Source: Paenibacillus aceris (GTDB lineage Bacteria; Bacillota; Bacilli; Paenibacillales; NBRC-103111). Taken from it: a stretch of 64,000 nt of DNA. Positions 16,969 through 24,111 of the stretch are shown piece after piece (the stretch's first letter is position 1; the number at the start of each line of letters is the position of its first letter). Made by a program: the position numbers and the translations under genes. The notes beneath the pieces are model-generated. The model was not told where the DNA came from. It was given only the letters and a program-made list of their open reading frames with translations, and ran no database searches. Where the stretch lies: positions 62,001 through 126,000 of the forward strand of contig NZ_JAGGKV010000006.1 in the NCBI RefSeq assembly GCF_017874035.1, read 5' to 3'.

Positions 16969-17724
16969 ATGTCCAACATGGCAAAACGACTTTATAAAGG
17001 CCGCGCAGCTCTTAATGTGCTCGCTAACAGCGTAGAAAACGCGAAAGAAGTATTCGAAGCAGCTGAGGGATACGTGCTAGTCGGTGTCCTTTCAAAAGAT
17101 TATCCAACAGTGGAAACTGCCGTTGCCGCAATGAAAGAATACGGGAAAGCGATTGACGAAGCCGTATCCATCGGACTTGGCGCAGGAGATAATCGTCAAG
17201 CCGCTGTCGTTGCAGCCATTGCCAAGCATTATCCAGGCACGCACATCAATCAAGTGTTCCCTGCTGTTGGCGCTACACGAGCAAACCTCGGCGAGCAAGA
17301 CAGCTGGATCAACAGCTTGGTCTCTCCAACTGGCCGCGTAGGTTATGTCAATATTTCAACAGGTCCTGTGAGCGCGGCTCAATCCGAGCATGCCATCGTA
17401 CCTGTCAAAACAGCCATCGCGCTTGTTCGCGACATGGGCGGAAATGCCCTCAAATATTTCCCAATGAACGGCTTGAGCCGTGAAGACGAGCTTCGCGCCG
17501 TTGCTCAGGCTTGTGGCGAAGAAGGCTTTGCTTTAGAGCCAACCGGCGGCATCAACATGGAAAACTTTGAAACGATTCTGCGCATCGCGCTTGAAGCCAA
17601 AGTTCCGCAAGTCATCCCTCATGTCTATTCGTCGATCATCGACAAAGCAACGGGAAAAACAAATACATCGGATGTACGCGAATTGCTCAGCATCATGAAG
17701 AAACTAGTTGATCAACATGGCTAA
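16969..17724 (+). CDS. DgaF-like KDGP aldolase
   Basis: The 251-aa product resembles the DgaF/KDGP aldolase family, a short TIM barrel that cleaves 2-keto-3-deoxy-6-phosphogluconate to pyruvate and glyceraldehyde 3-phosphate. The strand NALKYFPMNGLSRED (near 165) holds the probable Schiff-base Lys, and EPTGGINMENFETI (near 200) the phosphate-binding glycines. ATG 16969 has GGAGG eight bases before it and lies one base after the DgaE-like stop. Its last eight bases overlap the kinase start. It is distinct from the Eda-type aldolase at 63107, so the genome has two aldolases for the same kind of product. Confidence 0.85.
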   Translation: MSNMAKRLYKGRAALNVLANSVENAKEVFEAAEGYVLVGVLSKDYPTVETAVAAMKEYGKAIDEAVSIGLGAGDNRQAAVVAAIAKHYPGTHINQVFPAVGATRANLGEQDSWINSLVSPTGRVGYVNISTGPVSAAQSEHAIVPVKTAIALVRDMGGNALKYFPMNGLSREDELRAVAQACGEEGFALEPTGGINMENFETILRIALEAKVPQVIPHVYSSIIDKATGKTNTSDVRELLSIMKKLVDQHG

Positions 17725-18733
17725 GCGAATTGCTGCTTTTGGAGAGGTTATGATGCGCCTGCAGGTGCCGGGGTATGAACTCTTATCTCAAGCCAGCTCG
17801 CTACACTACACGTTCTCCGGTACAGGCGTGAATATAAGTTCAGCCCTAGCTCGCTTCGGGCACACCGGATATCTGATCTCCAGATTGCCGTCCAACGCTG
17901 TGGGAGACGCGGCGGAAGCTTACCTGCGCAAATTAGGTGTCAACTCGTCGATGATTACCCGCGGCGGTAACTACGTCGGCATGTATTTTTTAGAAAATGG
18001 TTTCGGAGCGCGGCCCAGCCGCGTCACGTATTCCAACCGTCAGGAAAGCAGCTTTAACACCGCTCCTGAGAACACTTATAATTTTGCTGAAATTGCTAAA
18101 GATATAGATATCATCCATTTCTGCGGGATTACGCTCGCTATGAATGATCAAGTGCGGCGGCATATGAAAGCTTTGGCCAAAGAAGTTAAAGCATGCGGCG
18201 GCATCGTTGTTTTCGATTGCAACTATCGTCCGGCCCATTGGGGCGAGGGTGGCTATGCGAAAGCAAAACCTCACTATGAGGACATGCTGCAGCTCGCAGA
18301 CATTGTCATGATGAACGAGAAAGACGCCATGTACATTCTTGGCATGCAAACCGATCAAACCGAACGTCAAGAGCAACTGATGGAGCTGATTCCAGCGGTA
18401 GCAGACAAGTATCAGATCGCTGTCATTGCAGGAACGCATCGTCATATCAACAATGACAACACTCATTCCTTACGCGGATTTATTTATAAGAATCAAGCGT
18501 TCACCTTTTCAAATCTGCTCACATTTTCTATCTATGATAGAATTGGTGCTGGAGATGCTTACACAAGCGGTATCGTTCATGGGGAAATCCAAGGATTTTC
18601 ACCCGAAAAAACGGTTGGGTTTGCAGCTGCCGCTGGCATGCTTGCACATACCATTGTCGGCGATACCCCCATGTCATCCGAAAGCGACATTTTGCGCGCG
18701 ATGACGGAAGCCGTAGGCGATGTAGAAAGGTAG
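17717..18733 (+). CDS. PfkB-family sugar kinase (2-keto-3-deoxygluconate kinase-like)
   Basis: The 338-aa protein has ribokinase/PfkB motifs: FSGTGVNISSALARFGHTG near residue 35 (the PfkB-1 region) and DRIGAGDAYTSGIVHG near 277 with the catalytic Asp of the GAGD motif. KDG kinases share this length. Because the operon's transporter is a GntP proton symporter rather than a PTS, the sugar acid enters unphosphorylated, and this kinase would supply the phosphate needed by the aldolase. Whether it acts on the amino-sugar acid or on the keto-deoxy product is not decidable. The ATG overlaps the aldolase gene end (ATGGCTAA). Confidence 0.85.
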   Translation: MAKRIAAFGEVMMRLQVPGYELLSQASSLHYTFSGTGVNISSALARFGHTGYLISRLPSNAVGDAAEAYLRKLGVNSSMITRGGNYVGMYFLENGFGARPSRVTYSNRQESSFNTAPENTYNFAEIAKDIDIIHFCGITLAMNDQVRRHMKALAKEVKACGGIVVFDCNYRPAHWGEGGYAKAKPHYEDMLQLADIVMMNEKDAMYILGMQTDQTERQEQLMELIPAVADKYQIAVIAGTHRHINNDNTHSLRGFIYKNQAFTFSNLLTFSIYDRIGAGDAYTSGIVHGEIQGFSPEKTVGFAAAAGMLAHTIVGDTPMSSESDILRAMTEAVGDVER

Positions 18734-18744
18734 TGAACGTTTAG

Positions 18745-19458
18745 GTGAACTTATCCCGCAATAAACGACCCTTATATTTGCAAATTATGAATATCCTGAA
18801 GGATCGCATCTTACACGGTGTGTATCCTTTGGGTACCAATATTCCATCCGAACCCCAGTTAGAGCAGGAATTCAACGTCAGCAAGATCACTGTTCGCAAT
18901 GCCATCAAAGAATTGGCGCAAGAAGGCTATTTGGAAAAAGGCAGCGGCAAAGGCACCAAAGTTATTCGAAATGCTTCTCTGTCCAAGCTGTCCAAATGGA
19001 AACGTTTCACAGAGGTGCTCGTTGAAGAAGGCTACCGAATTCACAAACAGCTGCTGCGAGCTGAAATTGTCACGAATATGGCGGGAACCTTGCCTTATCA
19101 GTTGTTTGGAGAGCGCTGTTTCTATATAGAGCGATTGTATCACTTGAATGAAAAGCCCTATATTCACTATTCCCACTATCTTTCGCTGCAAATGTCCACA
19201 ATCGAGCTCACGGATTTGAATGATCAATCCCTGTACGAGCTGCTTGAAGACCATGGCATTGTCTTGGAAAAATATCGGGATGAGTTTGCTGCTGTCACCG
19301 CTCCCTCACCTATCGACGACATGCTGCAGGTGAAAGCAGGTACGCCTTTGCTGAAAAGATTACGGTATTCCTATGATGAACATGGTGCTCTAATCGAATT
19401 CAGTGCAGGACATTACAGCACCGAAATGCACAATTATGTCGTCAATTACGATATTTAG
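18745..19458 (+). CDS. GntR-family regulator (HutC/UTRA type)
   Basis: The 237-aa protein has an N-terminal winged helix-turn-helix of the GntR type (IPSEPQLEQEFNVSKITVRN, then AIKELAQEGYLEKGSGKGT, residues 30-75) and a C-terminal UTRA effector domain (from about 90; CFYIERLYHLNEKPYIHY, then closing IEFSAGHYS). HutC-type proteins are usually repressors released by a sugar phosphate or pathway acid. The most likely targets are the twin TATAACGTTATA palindromes before the operon. The start is GTG 18745, 12 bases after the kinase stop; its ribosome site is poor, consistent with coupling. Confidence 0.88.
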   Translation: MNLSRNKRPLYLQIMNILKDRILHGVYPLGTNIPSEPQLEQEFNVSKITVRNAIKELAQEGYLEKGSGKGTKVIRNASLSKLSKWKRFTEVLVEEGYRIHKQLLRAEIVTNMAGTLPYQLFGERCFYIERLYHLNEKPYIHYSHYLSLQMSTIELTDLNDQSLYELLEDHGIVLEKYRDEFAAVTAPSPIDDMLQVKAGTPLLKRLRYSYDEHGALIEFSAGHYSTEMHNYVVNYDI

Positions 19459-19539
19459 GAAAACGGGTACAGGCTCGATTCCTTTTCTCGTCCACACCTT
19501 GATAACGCTTACTAACTTCATGAGAAGAGGGATTTTACG

Positions 19540-20865
19540 ATGAATATATATCTACTGATGGTCACTCTGCTTGCTATCGTCATTGTCATACTTGGTGTAG
19601 CCTGGTGGAAATGGCATGCCTTTATCTCTTTAACCGTCGCCAGCTTGTTCCTTGCGCTTATGGCAGGCTTGTCCATGGATAAGATCGTTGGCGCTTATGA
19701 AACCGGCGTCGGCGCTGTTCTTGGCCACTTGGTCGGTATATTGGCGCTAGGTACAATTTTAGGAAAAATGATGTCGGATTCCGGTGCCGGCACACAAGTA
19801 GCCAATTTCTTCATTCGGGTATTTGGTGAAAAACGTTTGCCATGGGCCATGCTGCTATCCGGTTTTATAATTGGGATCCCCGTCTTTTTTGATGTCGGGA
19901 TTGTCATGCTGCTGCCGCTCGTCATCTCCATTCACAAATCAACGAAGCAAAATATTTTGCTGATCGGCTTACCCGTCATTGCCGGATTGTCCATTGTTCA
20001 CGGTCTGGTGCCACCGCATCCTGGCGCTATGACAGCCATCGGTATTTATAAAGCAGACATCGGTAAAGTGCTGATTTACTCTCTGATCATTGCGATTCCA
20101 GCTGCGATCATTGCAGGGCCGTTGTTTGCCAAATGGGTAAACAAGCGTGTTGTTCCTGAGAATGAACCAGAGCTTTTGGATGCAAGCACAGAGCCTGAGA
20201 AATTGCCCGGCGCTGGTATTTCCTTTTTCATTATCTTATTGCCTGTATTGTTAATGGTTCTGTCCGTGATCGCGCCTTATCTGCCTGTTCCGAGCGGTTT
20301 CATGAAATTCCTCGTATTTATCGGAAATTCCGTGATCGCGCTTCTTATTTCTTGTTTCGCTGCGTTTTATTTCTTGGGCATTCGCCAAGGCATGAACAAA
20401 AATTACATCAGCAAGCTGTCACACGATTGCCTGCTGCCTGTAGCTTCGATTATTTTGATCATCGGTGCCGGCGGCGGATTTAAACAAATCCTTATCGCCA
20501 GCGGCGTTGGAACTTCCATTGCGCAAATGGCCGAAAATATCTCCCTCTCTCCGATTGTGCTGGCTTTCATGGTTGCCGGATTAATCCGTGTCGCAACAGG
20601 CTCGGCGACTGTCGCCTTAACGACAGCCGCGGGTATTGTTTCACCGATCGTAGAGCATATGTCAGGCGTTAATTTGGAGCTGCTGGTTATCGCAACTGGC
20701 GCAGGCTCGCTCATGCTATCTCACGTCAACGACGCCGGCTTCTGGATGGTCAAGGAATACCTCGGGTTAACGGTCAAAGAAACGTTCAAAACGTGGACCG
20801 TACTGGAGACGCTCCTCTCATTCATCGCATTCGGAACCGTGCTGATCATAGATATGTTCGTATAA
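19540..20865 (+). CDS. GntP-family sugar-acid:H+ symporter
   Basis: A 441-aa membrane protein with about 12-14 helices and the GntP family blocks ILGKMMSDSGAGTQVANFF (near 70), GFIIGIPVFFDVGIVMLLPL (near 108), HGLVPPHPGAMTAIGIY (near 155), and RVATGSATVALTTAAGI near 350. GntP permeases import gluconate and related acids. Here it probably brings in the amino-sugar acid or its N-acyl form for the upstream enzymes. AGAGGG precedes the ATG. It is the last gene of the operon and is followed by a terminator. Confidence 0.92.
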   Translation: MNIYLLMVTLLAIVIVILGVAWWKWHAFISLTVASLFLALMAGLSMDKIVGAYETGVGAVLGHLVGILALGTILGKMMSDSGAGTQVANFFIRVFGEKRLPWAMLLSGFIIGIPVFFDVGIVMLLPLVISIHKSTKQNILLIGLPVIAGLSIVHGLVPPHPGAMTAIGIYKADIGKVLIYSLIIAIPAAIIAGPLFAKWVNKRVVPENEPELLDASTEPEKLPGAGISFFIILLPVLLMVLSVIAPYLPVPSGFMKFLVFIGNSVIALLISCFAAFYFLGIRQGMNKNYISKLSHDCLLPVASIILIIGAGGGFKQILIASGVGTSIAQMAENISLSPIVLAFMVAGLIRVATGSATVALTTAAGIVSPIVEHMSGVNLELLVIATGAGSLMLSHVNDAGFWMVKEYLGLTVKETFKTWTVLETLLSFIAFGTVLIIDMFV

Positions 20866-20867
20866 AA

Positions 20868-20908
20868 AAAGCCTGTGCATCCCCTCCAAAAGGAGGTGTA
20901 CAGGCCTT
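20868..20908 (+). terminator. Terminator of the dga-like operon
   Basis: AAAGCCTGTGCATCCCCTCC pairs with GGAGGTGTACAGGCCTTT across a four-base loop, then TCTT. The stem begins three bases after the GntP stop codon. Confidence 0.85.
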
Positions 20909-20916
20909 TCTTACAG

Positions 20917-20945
20917 CAAAAAAGACAGCCCCAATGGGACTGTCT
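20917..20945 (-). terminator. Terminator of the cold-shock gene
   Basis: Reading leftward, AGACAGTCCC and GGGGCTGTCT form a hairpin followed by TTTTTTG. It lies about 50 bases past the csp stop codon. Confidence 0.8.
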
Positions 20946-20995
20946 CTGTTGTTTGTGCTATGACACTCTATTTATAAGTGGGGACTCCCAATTTC

Positions 20996-21193
20996 TTATA
21001 ATTTTGTGACGTTAGCTGCTTGAGGACCACGGTTGCCTTGAGTGATATCGAACTCAACGGATTGGCCTTCTTCTAATGTTTTGAATCCTTCGCCCTGAAT
21101 CGCGGAGAAGTGAACGAATACATCGTCGCCTCCATCAACAGAAATGAAACCGTAGCCTTTTTCTGCGTTAAACCATTTAACTGTACCTTTCAA
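20996..21193 (-). CDS. Cold-shock protein
   Basis: A 65-aa single cold-shock domain with both RNA-binding motifs, KGYGFI (RNP1) and VFVHF (RNP2), and the usual [13 protein letters not shown] start. It acts as a nucleic-acid chaperone that melts mRNA structure. The start codon is TTG (21193), supported by AGGAGG eight bases upstream and by family length. A strong promoter gives a leader of only about 40 bases, so the long cold-sensing leader of E. coli cspA is absent. Paralogue naming (cspB, cspD and so on) cannot be decided here. Confidence 0.96.
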   Translation of the reverse strand: MKGTVKWFNAEKGYGFISVDGGDDVFVHFSAIQGEGFKTLEEGQSVEFDITQGNRGPQAANVTKL

Positions 21194-21238
21194 GTGAACA
21201 ACCTCCTAAAAATATCGCCATCTATGACGAATAAGGAA

Positions 21239-21267
21239 ATTATACCATCACATTTGGGATAAATCAA
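21239..21267 (-). promoter_or_regulatory. Sigma-A promoter of the cold-shock gene
   Basis: Reading leftward: TTGATT (21267-21262), 17 bases, TATAAT (21244-21239). Transcription would begin near 21232. Confidence 0.8.
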
Positions 21268-21320
21268 CGAATAAAAAGCCGTAGACAAGCTAAAATTTGT
21301 TGATGTACCAACGTTTTCCA

Positions 21321-22037
21321 CTATGCAGAGCCGCTCTTAATTATGCTTAAATATTGATGAGAATTCGGTAAAAATGGGAGGCTCGCCTCTCTTTTTCCCA
21401 CCAAATGCCCCTCAATTGTGAGATCGTTCATTAGTTTCGAAAGGCTGCTGTATTCAACCGTACGAAAACTGAGCAATGGATAAATCCGCACCTCACCGCC
21501 AGACTTGACGACGCGAAGCAGCTCTCGCACCGCCTTCAGATGAAAGGCGTAATCGAATTGCTCTTCATAAAGAAAGAGAAAATGACTGCACAATACGAAA
21601 TCGAAGGATTCTTGCTCAAAAGGCAGCGACGGAAGATACGCCGCATGATACCTCGAAGCACCATCACGGCTTGAGAAGTCCTCTAGAAACCTCTCAAGGC
21701 CCTTAATCCGGCCGGACGTATGATTGTGAAGTGAACCGTAGAACGTCCAGTCATAGACATCCTGCAGCTTCTCCATCTTTGCCGCGACAAGTTCAATCTC
21801 TTGTCTGCCATGCCGTTCAATCGCCTCTGGCGATTGATCATAAAGCGGATCGACCGCCTCCGAGAGAATACCAAGCTGCCTTGCTTCTGCAGTGAACGAA
21901 GACGCTCCGCCTGCAACATCCAGGACACGCTTACCTTGCAAATCTGCGGTATGCAGCATAAACATTTTCTCGTACTCTGCGTACGATCTAGAGGTCATTG
22001 CGACCCCAACTTGCTCATAAATACGTATGTGTTCCAT
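21321..22037 (-). CDS. Class I SAM-dependent methyltransferase
   Basis: A 238-aa protein with the Rossmann-type methyltransferase motifs: motif I VLDVAGGASSFTAEA (near residue 38) for SAM, an acidic residue at the end of strand 2 (EAVDPLYD), and FDFVLCSHFLFLYEEQF followed by ELLRVVKSGGEVRIYPL. The methyl acceptor is unknown. ATG 22037 is chosen over ATG 22043 because GAGGAG lies eight bases before it but only two before the other. It is a stand-alone gene, convergent with nothing and divergent from the small gene at 22236. Confidence 0.85.
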   Translation of the reverse strand: MEHIRIYEQVGVAMTSRSYAEYEKMFMLHTADLQGKRVLDVAGGASSFTAEARQLGILSEAVDPLYDQSPEAIERHGRQEIELVAAKMEKLQDVYDWTFYGSLHNHTSGRIKGLERFLEDFSSRDGASRYHAAYLPSLPFEQESFDFVLCSHFLFLYEEQFDYAFHLKAVRELLRVVKSGGEVRIYPLLSFRTVEYSSLSKLMNDLTIEGHLVGKREASLPFLPNSHQYLSIIKSGSA

Positions 22038-22235
22038 GCTCATCTCTCCTCAGCTCAATGTTCATCTCAACTAAATGCCTCATAACCCGTTTCCCTCTGG
22101 AAAGGATTAGGAGAATATTACCATGCGGGCTTTCCGCTGGCAATAGGAATTTCTTGACTAGCCGTTTGGAAATCGCGTTTATTTATGATACGATTGCATA
22201 TATCTATAAGCTTACTACAGAAACGAGGAACAACC

Positions 22236-22481
22236 GTGTCAAAACAACCTTTCAAGAAACATACAATCTACAAAAAAGATAAATGGAACATGCTCAATGT
22301 TGAAGTCCAAGGAACCAAGATTGTTCTTACTGAGATTTCGGATCAGTGGGGCGAAGAGTGCCACACTTTTATCGGGCGGCCGGCAATGCTGCACTGGGCT
22401 AACGAGCGATTTGCCAAGGAGAAGTTCGATGGCACCGAGGAAGAATGGCAAGCGATTATGGATGCTTTCAAAGAAGTATAA
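22236..22481 (+). CDS. Conserved small protein of unknown function
   Basis: An 81-aa soluble protein beginning MSKQPFKKHTIYKKDKW. It has no membrane segment and no motif I recognise; the second half (MLHWANERFAKEKFDGTEEE) is charged and probably helical. GTG 22236 is the likely start because GAGGAA precedes it by six bases and the upstream part of the frame has no ribosome site. It sits 20 bases before the promoter of the riboswitch-controlled terC gene, in the same direction, with no terminator visible between. Confidence 0.6.
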   Translation: MSKQPFKKHTIYKKDKWNMLNVEVQGTKIVLTEISDQWGEECHTFIGRPAMLHWANERFAKEKFDGTEEEWQAIMDAFKEV

Positions 22482-22500
22482 TCCACTTGGACCAAATGTC

Positions 22501-22529
22501 TTGACTTTCATTCTTTGGCTTTCTATAAT
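22501..22529 (+). promoter_or_regulatory. Sigma-A promoter of the riboswitch-terC transcript
   Basis: TTGACT (22501-22506), 17 bases, TATAAT (22524-22529). One of the best promoter matches in the window; the start would be near 22536, just before the aptamer. Confidence 0.85.
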
Positions 22530-22552
22530 TAACTTATAAGTTCATACGCAAT

Positions 22553-22640
22553 ACTCCAAAGGGGAGTAGCTGATACAGTAAAGTCGTCAATTCGGATCCT
22601 CATCAGATCCCGGCTTTATTGGCAACGACTATCGTTGTTA
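22553..22640 (+). promoter_or_regulatory. yybP-ykoY (manganese) riboswitch aptamer
   Basis: The leader contains CAAAGGGGAGTAGCTGATAC, the conserved loop of the yybP-ykoY class, and closing paired segments down to GGCAACGACTATCGTTG. The class senses Mn2+ and commonly precedes TerC/YkoY and MntP-type genes. Here it stands between a strong promoter and a TerC-family gene, with terminators downstream, so Mn2+ binding probably permits read-through. Confidence 0.88.
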
Positions 22641-22642
22641 GC

Positions 22643-22678
22643 AAGACCTTTGCCAATTTTTTGGTGAAGGTCTTTTTT
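22643..22678 (+). terminator. Riboswitch terminator 1
   Basis: AAGACCTTTGCCAA and TTGGTGAAGGTCTT form a strong hairpin followed by TTTT. It lies directly after the aptamer and is the likely expression platform. Confidence 0.85.
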
Positions 22679-22686
22679 GATGAATT

Positions 22687-22726
22687 AGAGCCTTCACCGG
22701 TCATCGGTGCTGGGCTCTATTTTTTT
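22687..22726 (+). terminator. Second terminator in the terC leader
   Basis: AGAGCCTTCACCG and CGGTGCTGGGCTCT form a second hairpin followed by ATTTTTTT, only eight bases after the first. Two consecutive terminators precede one gene. Confidence 0.8.
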
Positions 22727-22755
22727 CAAAAAAATATGCTAAAGGAGTGGTTGTT

Positions 22756-23592
22756 GTGGAATGGTTGTCAGCAGGCTTTTTCGTCTCATTACTCAGTATT
22801 ATTCTTATTGATTTGGTGCTTGCAGGAGATAACGCGATCGTTATCGGTATGGCGGCACGCAATTTGAAAAAGGAAACGCAAAAGAAAGTTATCTTATGGG
22901 GAACGGTTGGCGCCATCGTTATTCGCGCTCTGGCAACTCTAATTGTGGTTACACTTCTGAAAATCCCTGGCCTTCTCTTAGCGGGTGGAATCCTGCTCCT
23001 ATGGATTTCGTATAAGCTGCTTAGCGAAAAGAAAAATCACGAGCAGGTTCAAGCAAAAAACAGCATGTGGGCTGCGATCCGAACGATTATTATAGCCGAT
23101 GCCGTAATGGGGCTCGATAATGTTATCGCTGTCGCCGGCGCTGCTCATGGAGATTTCCTGCTCGTCATCATCGGCCTTCTCGTCAGTGTCCCGATCGTTG
23201 TCTGGGGCAGCACACTGTTCATCAAATGGATTGAGACTTATCCATGGATCATTTATATCGGTGCAGGCGTACTCGCATTAACTGCAGGTAAAATGATTAC
23301 CGGCGAAAAGTTCCTGTCCCCTTATTTCGCTTCAAATCCGCTAAGCAAATGGCTGTTCATCGGTCTTCTCATTGTGATTGTACTTGCGGCAGGCAAATGG
23401 TCCAAAATGGTCGGCTACCTCGTTGAAGTGGGTGACCGCGGCCAGTTAACACTCCCGAAGGAATTAAGCGACGAAGCGCAAATTGCGCCAGAGGATCGTT
23501 TTACGGTCAAAATGGATTCCCGCGGCAAGCTCATTTTGGTGAAGACGGAAGATGATGAGAATCCGGATGAAACTATGCAGCATGCCGGGTGA
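22756..23592 (+). CDS. TerC-family membrane protein with AbrB-like C-terminal tail
   Basis: The 278-aa protein is a TerC/YkoY-type metal exporter candidate: about seven helices and two Asp-bearing motifs LAGDNAIVIGMAARN (near residue 23) and ADAVMGLDNVIAVAGAAHG (near 110), expected to handle Mn2+. After the last helix, residues 223-263 (VEVGDRGQLTLPKELSDEAQ, IAPEDRFTVK, SRGKLILVK) read like a SpoVT/AbrB swapped-hairpin domain, which I do not recall from TerC proteins. GTG 22756 is the start because AAAGGAG lies eight bases before it; the earlier GTG overlaps that site. The manganese-type riboswitch upstream supports a Mn2+ efflux role. Confidence 0.9.
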   Translation: MEWLSAGFFVSLLSIILIDLVLAGDNAIVIGMAARNLKKETQKKVILWGTVGAIVIRALATLIVVTLLKIPGLLLAGGILLLWISYKLLSEKKNHEQVQAKNSMWAAIRTIIIADAVMGLDNVIAVAGAAHGDFLLVIIGLLVSVPIVVWGSTLFIKWIETYPWIIYIGAGVLALTAGKMITGEKFLSPYFASNPLSKWLFIGLLIVIVLAAGKWSKMVGYLVEVGDRGQLTLPKELSDEAQIAPEDRFTVKMDSRGKLILVKTEDDENPDETMQHAG

Positions 23593-23680
23593 AAAAGGAG
23601 TTTGCCTGTTTACAGCGAAAGTTACTATCATGCAGTAGTTAGTACGCGTCATATTCTATAGGGATAAGGATGATTTACTC

Positions 23681-23863
23681 ATGACCGAATCCGGTTCTAT
23701 ACTCACATTTATTCTCGTATCCTTTTGCCTTGCCATCATTTTGATTATGAAAAAAGACAGCCTTCCGGCACAAATGAAACGGTATCTCGCCTTGTTGGCG
23801 ATTGTGATGGTCTCGATTTCGTTTGTTCTTATCTTGATCAGCTTCTTCGGCGCCGGAAAGTAA
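23681..23863 (+). CDS. Small two-helix membrane protein
   Basis: A 60-aa protein with two predicted membrane segments: residues 7-23 (ILTFILVSFCLAIILIM) and 38-56 (LALLAIVMVSISFVLILIS), joined by a basic loop with KKDSLPAQMKRY. AAGGATG stands nine bases before the ATG. No family recognised; it follows terC by 88 bases and could share its transcript. A reading frame on the opposite strand over the same bases is less credible because it lacks a ribosome site. Confidence 0.6.
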   Translation: MTESGSILTFILVSFCLAIILIMKKDSLPAQMKRYLALLAIVMVSISFVLILISFFGAGK

Positions 23864-23864
23864 A

Positions 23865-23893
23865 TTTACTTCCTTCCAGCTTTTTCTTATAAT
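23865..23893 (+). promoter_or_regulatory. Promoter of the oligoendopeptidase gene
   Basis: TTTACT (23865-23870), 17 bases, TATAAT (23888-23893), giving a start near 23900. This argues against translation from an ATG at 23899 and leaves a leader of about 210 bases before ATG 24112. Confidence 0.6.
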
Positions 23894-24111
23894 CATAAAT
23901 GAGTGGGTTAACGGTCATACTAGGTGAAAACCATGAAATGGGTTTAAATCAAAAAAGCCCCACATGGGTACATGCCGGGAGCGTGACCGTAATGCGCTGG
24001 ATCTATGTGACTGCGGCAATGGGACTTCTCCTTAGCTCTGTCCCAGCAGCCGATTTGCATGCGAAAGAGGACCGATTACCCCAAACTCAAAACAAGGACA
24101 GGAGGGCTCTC

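Noticed and set aside
23675..23896. Leftward 73-codon frame opposite the small two-helix membrane protein
   Set aside because: Hydrophilic, no ribosome site, and overlaps the pepF promoter; the rightward frame with two clean membrane helices and a ribosome site is better.
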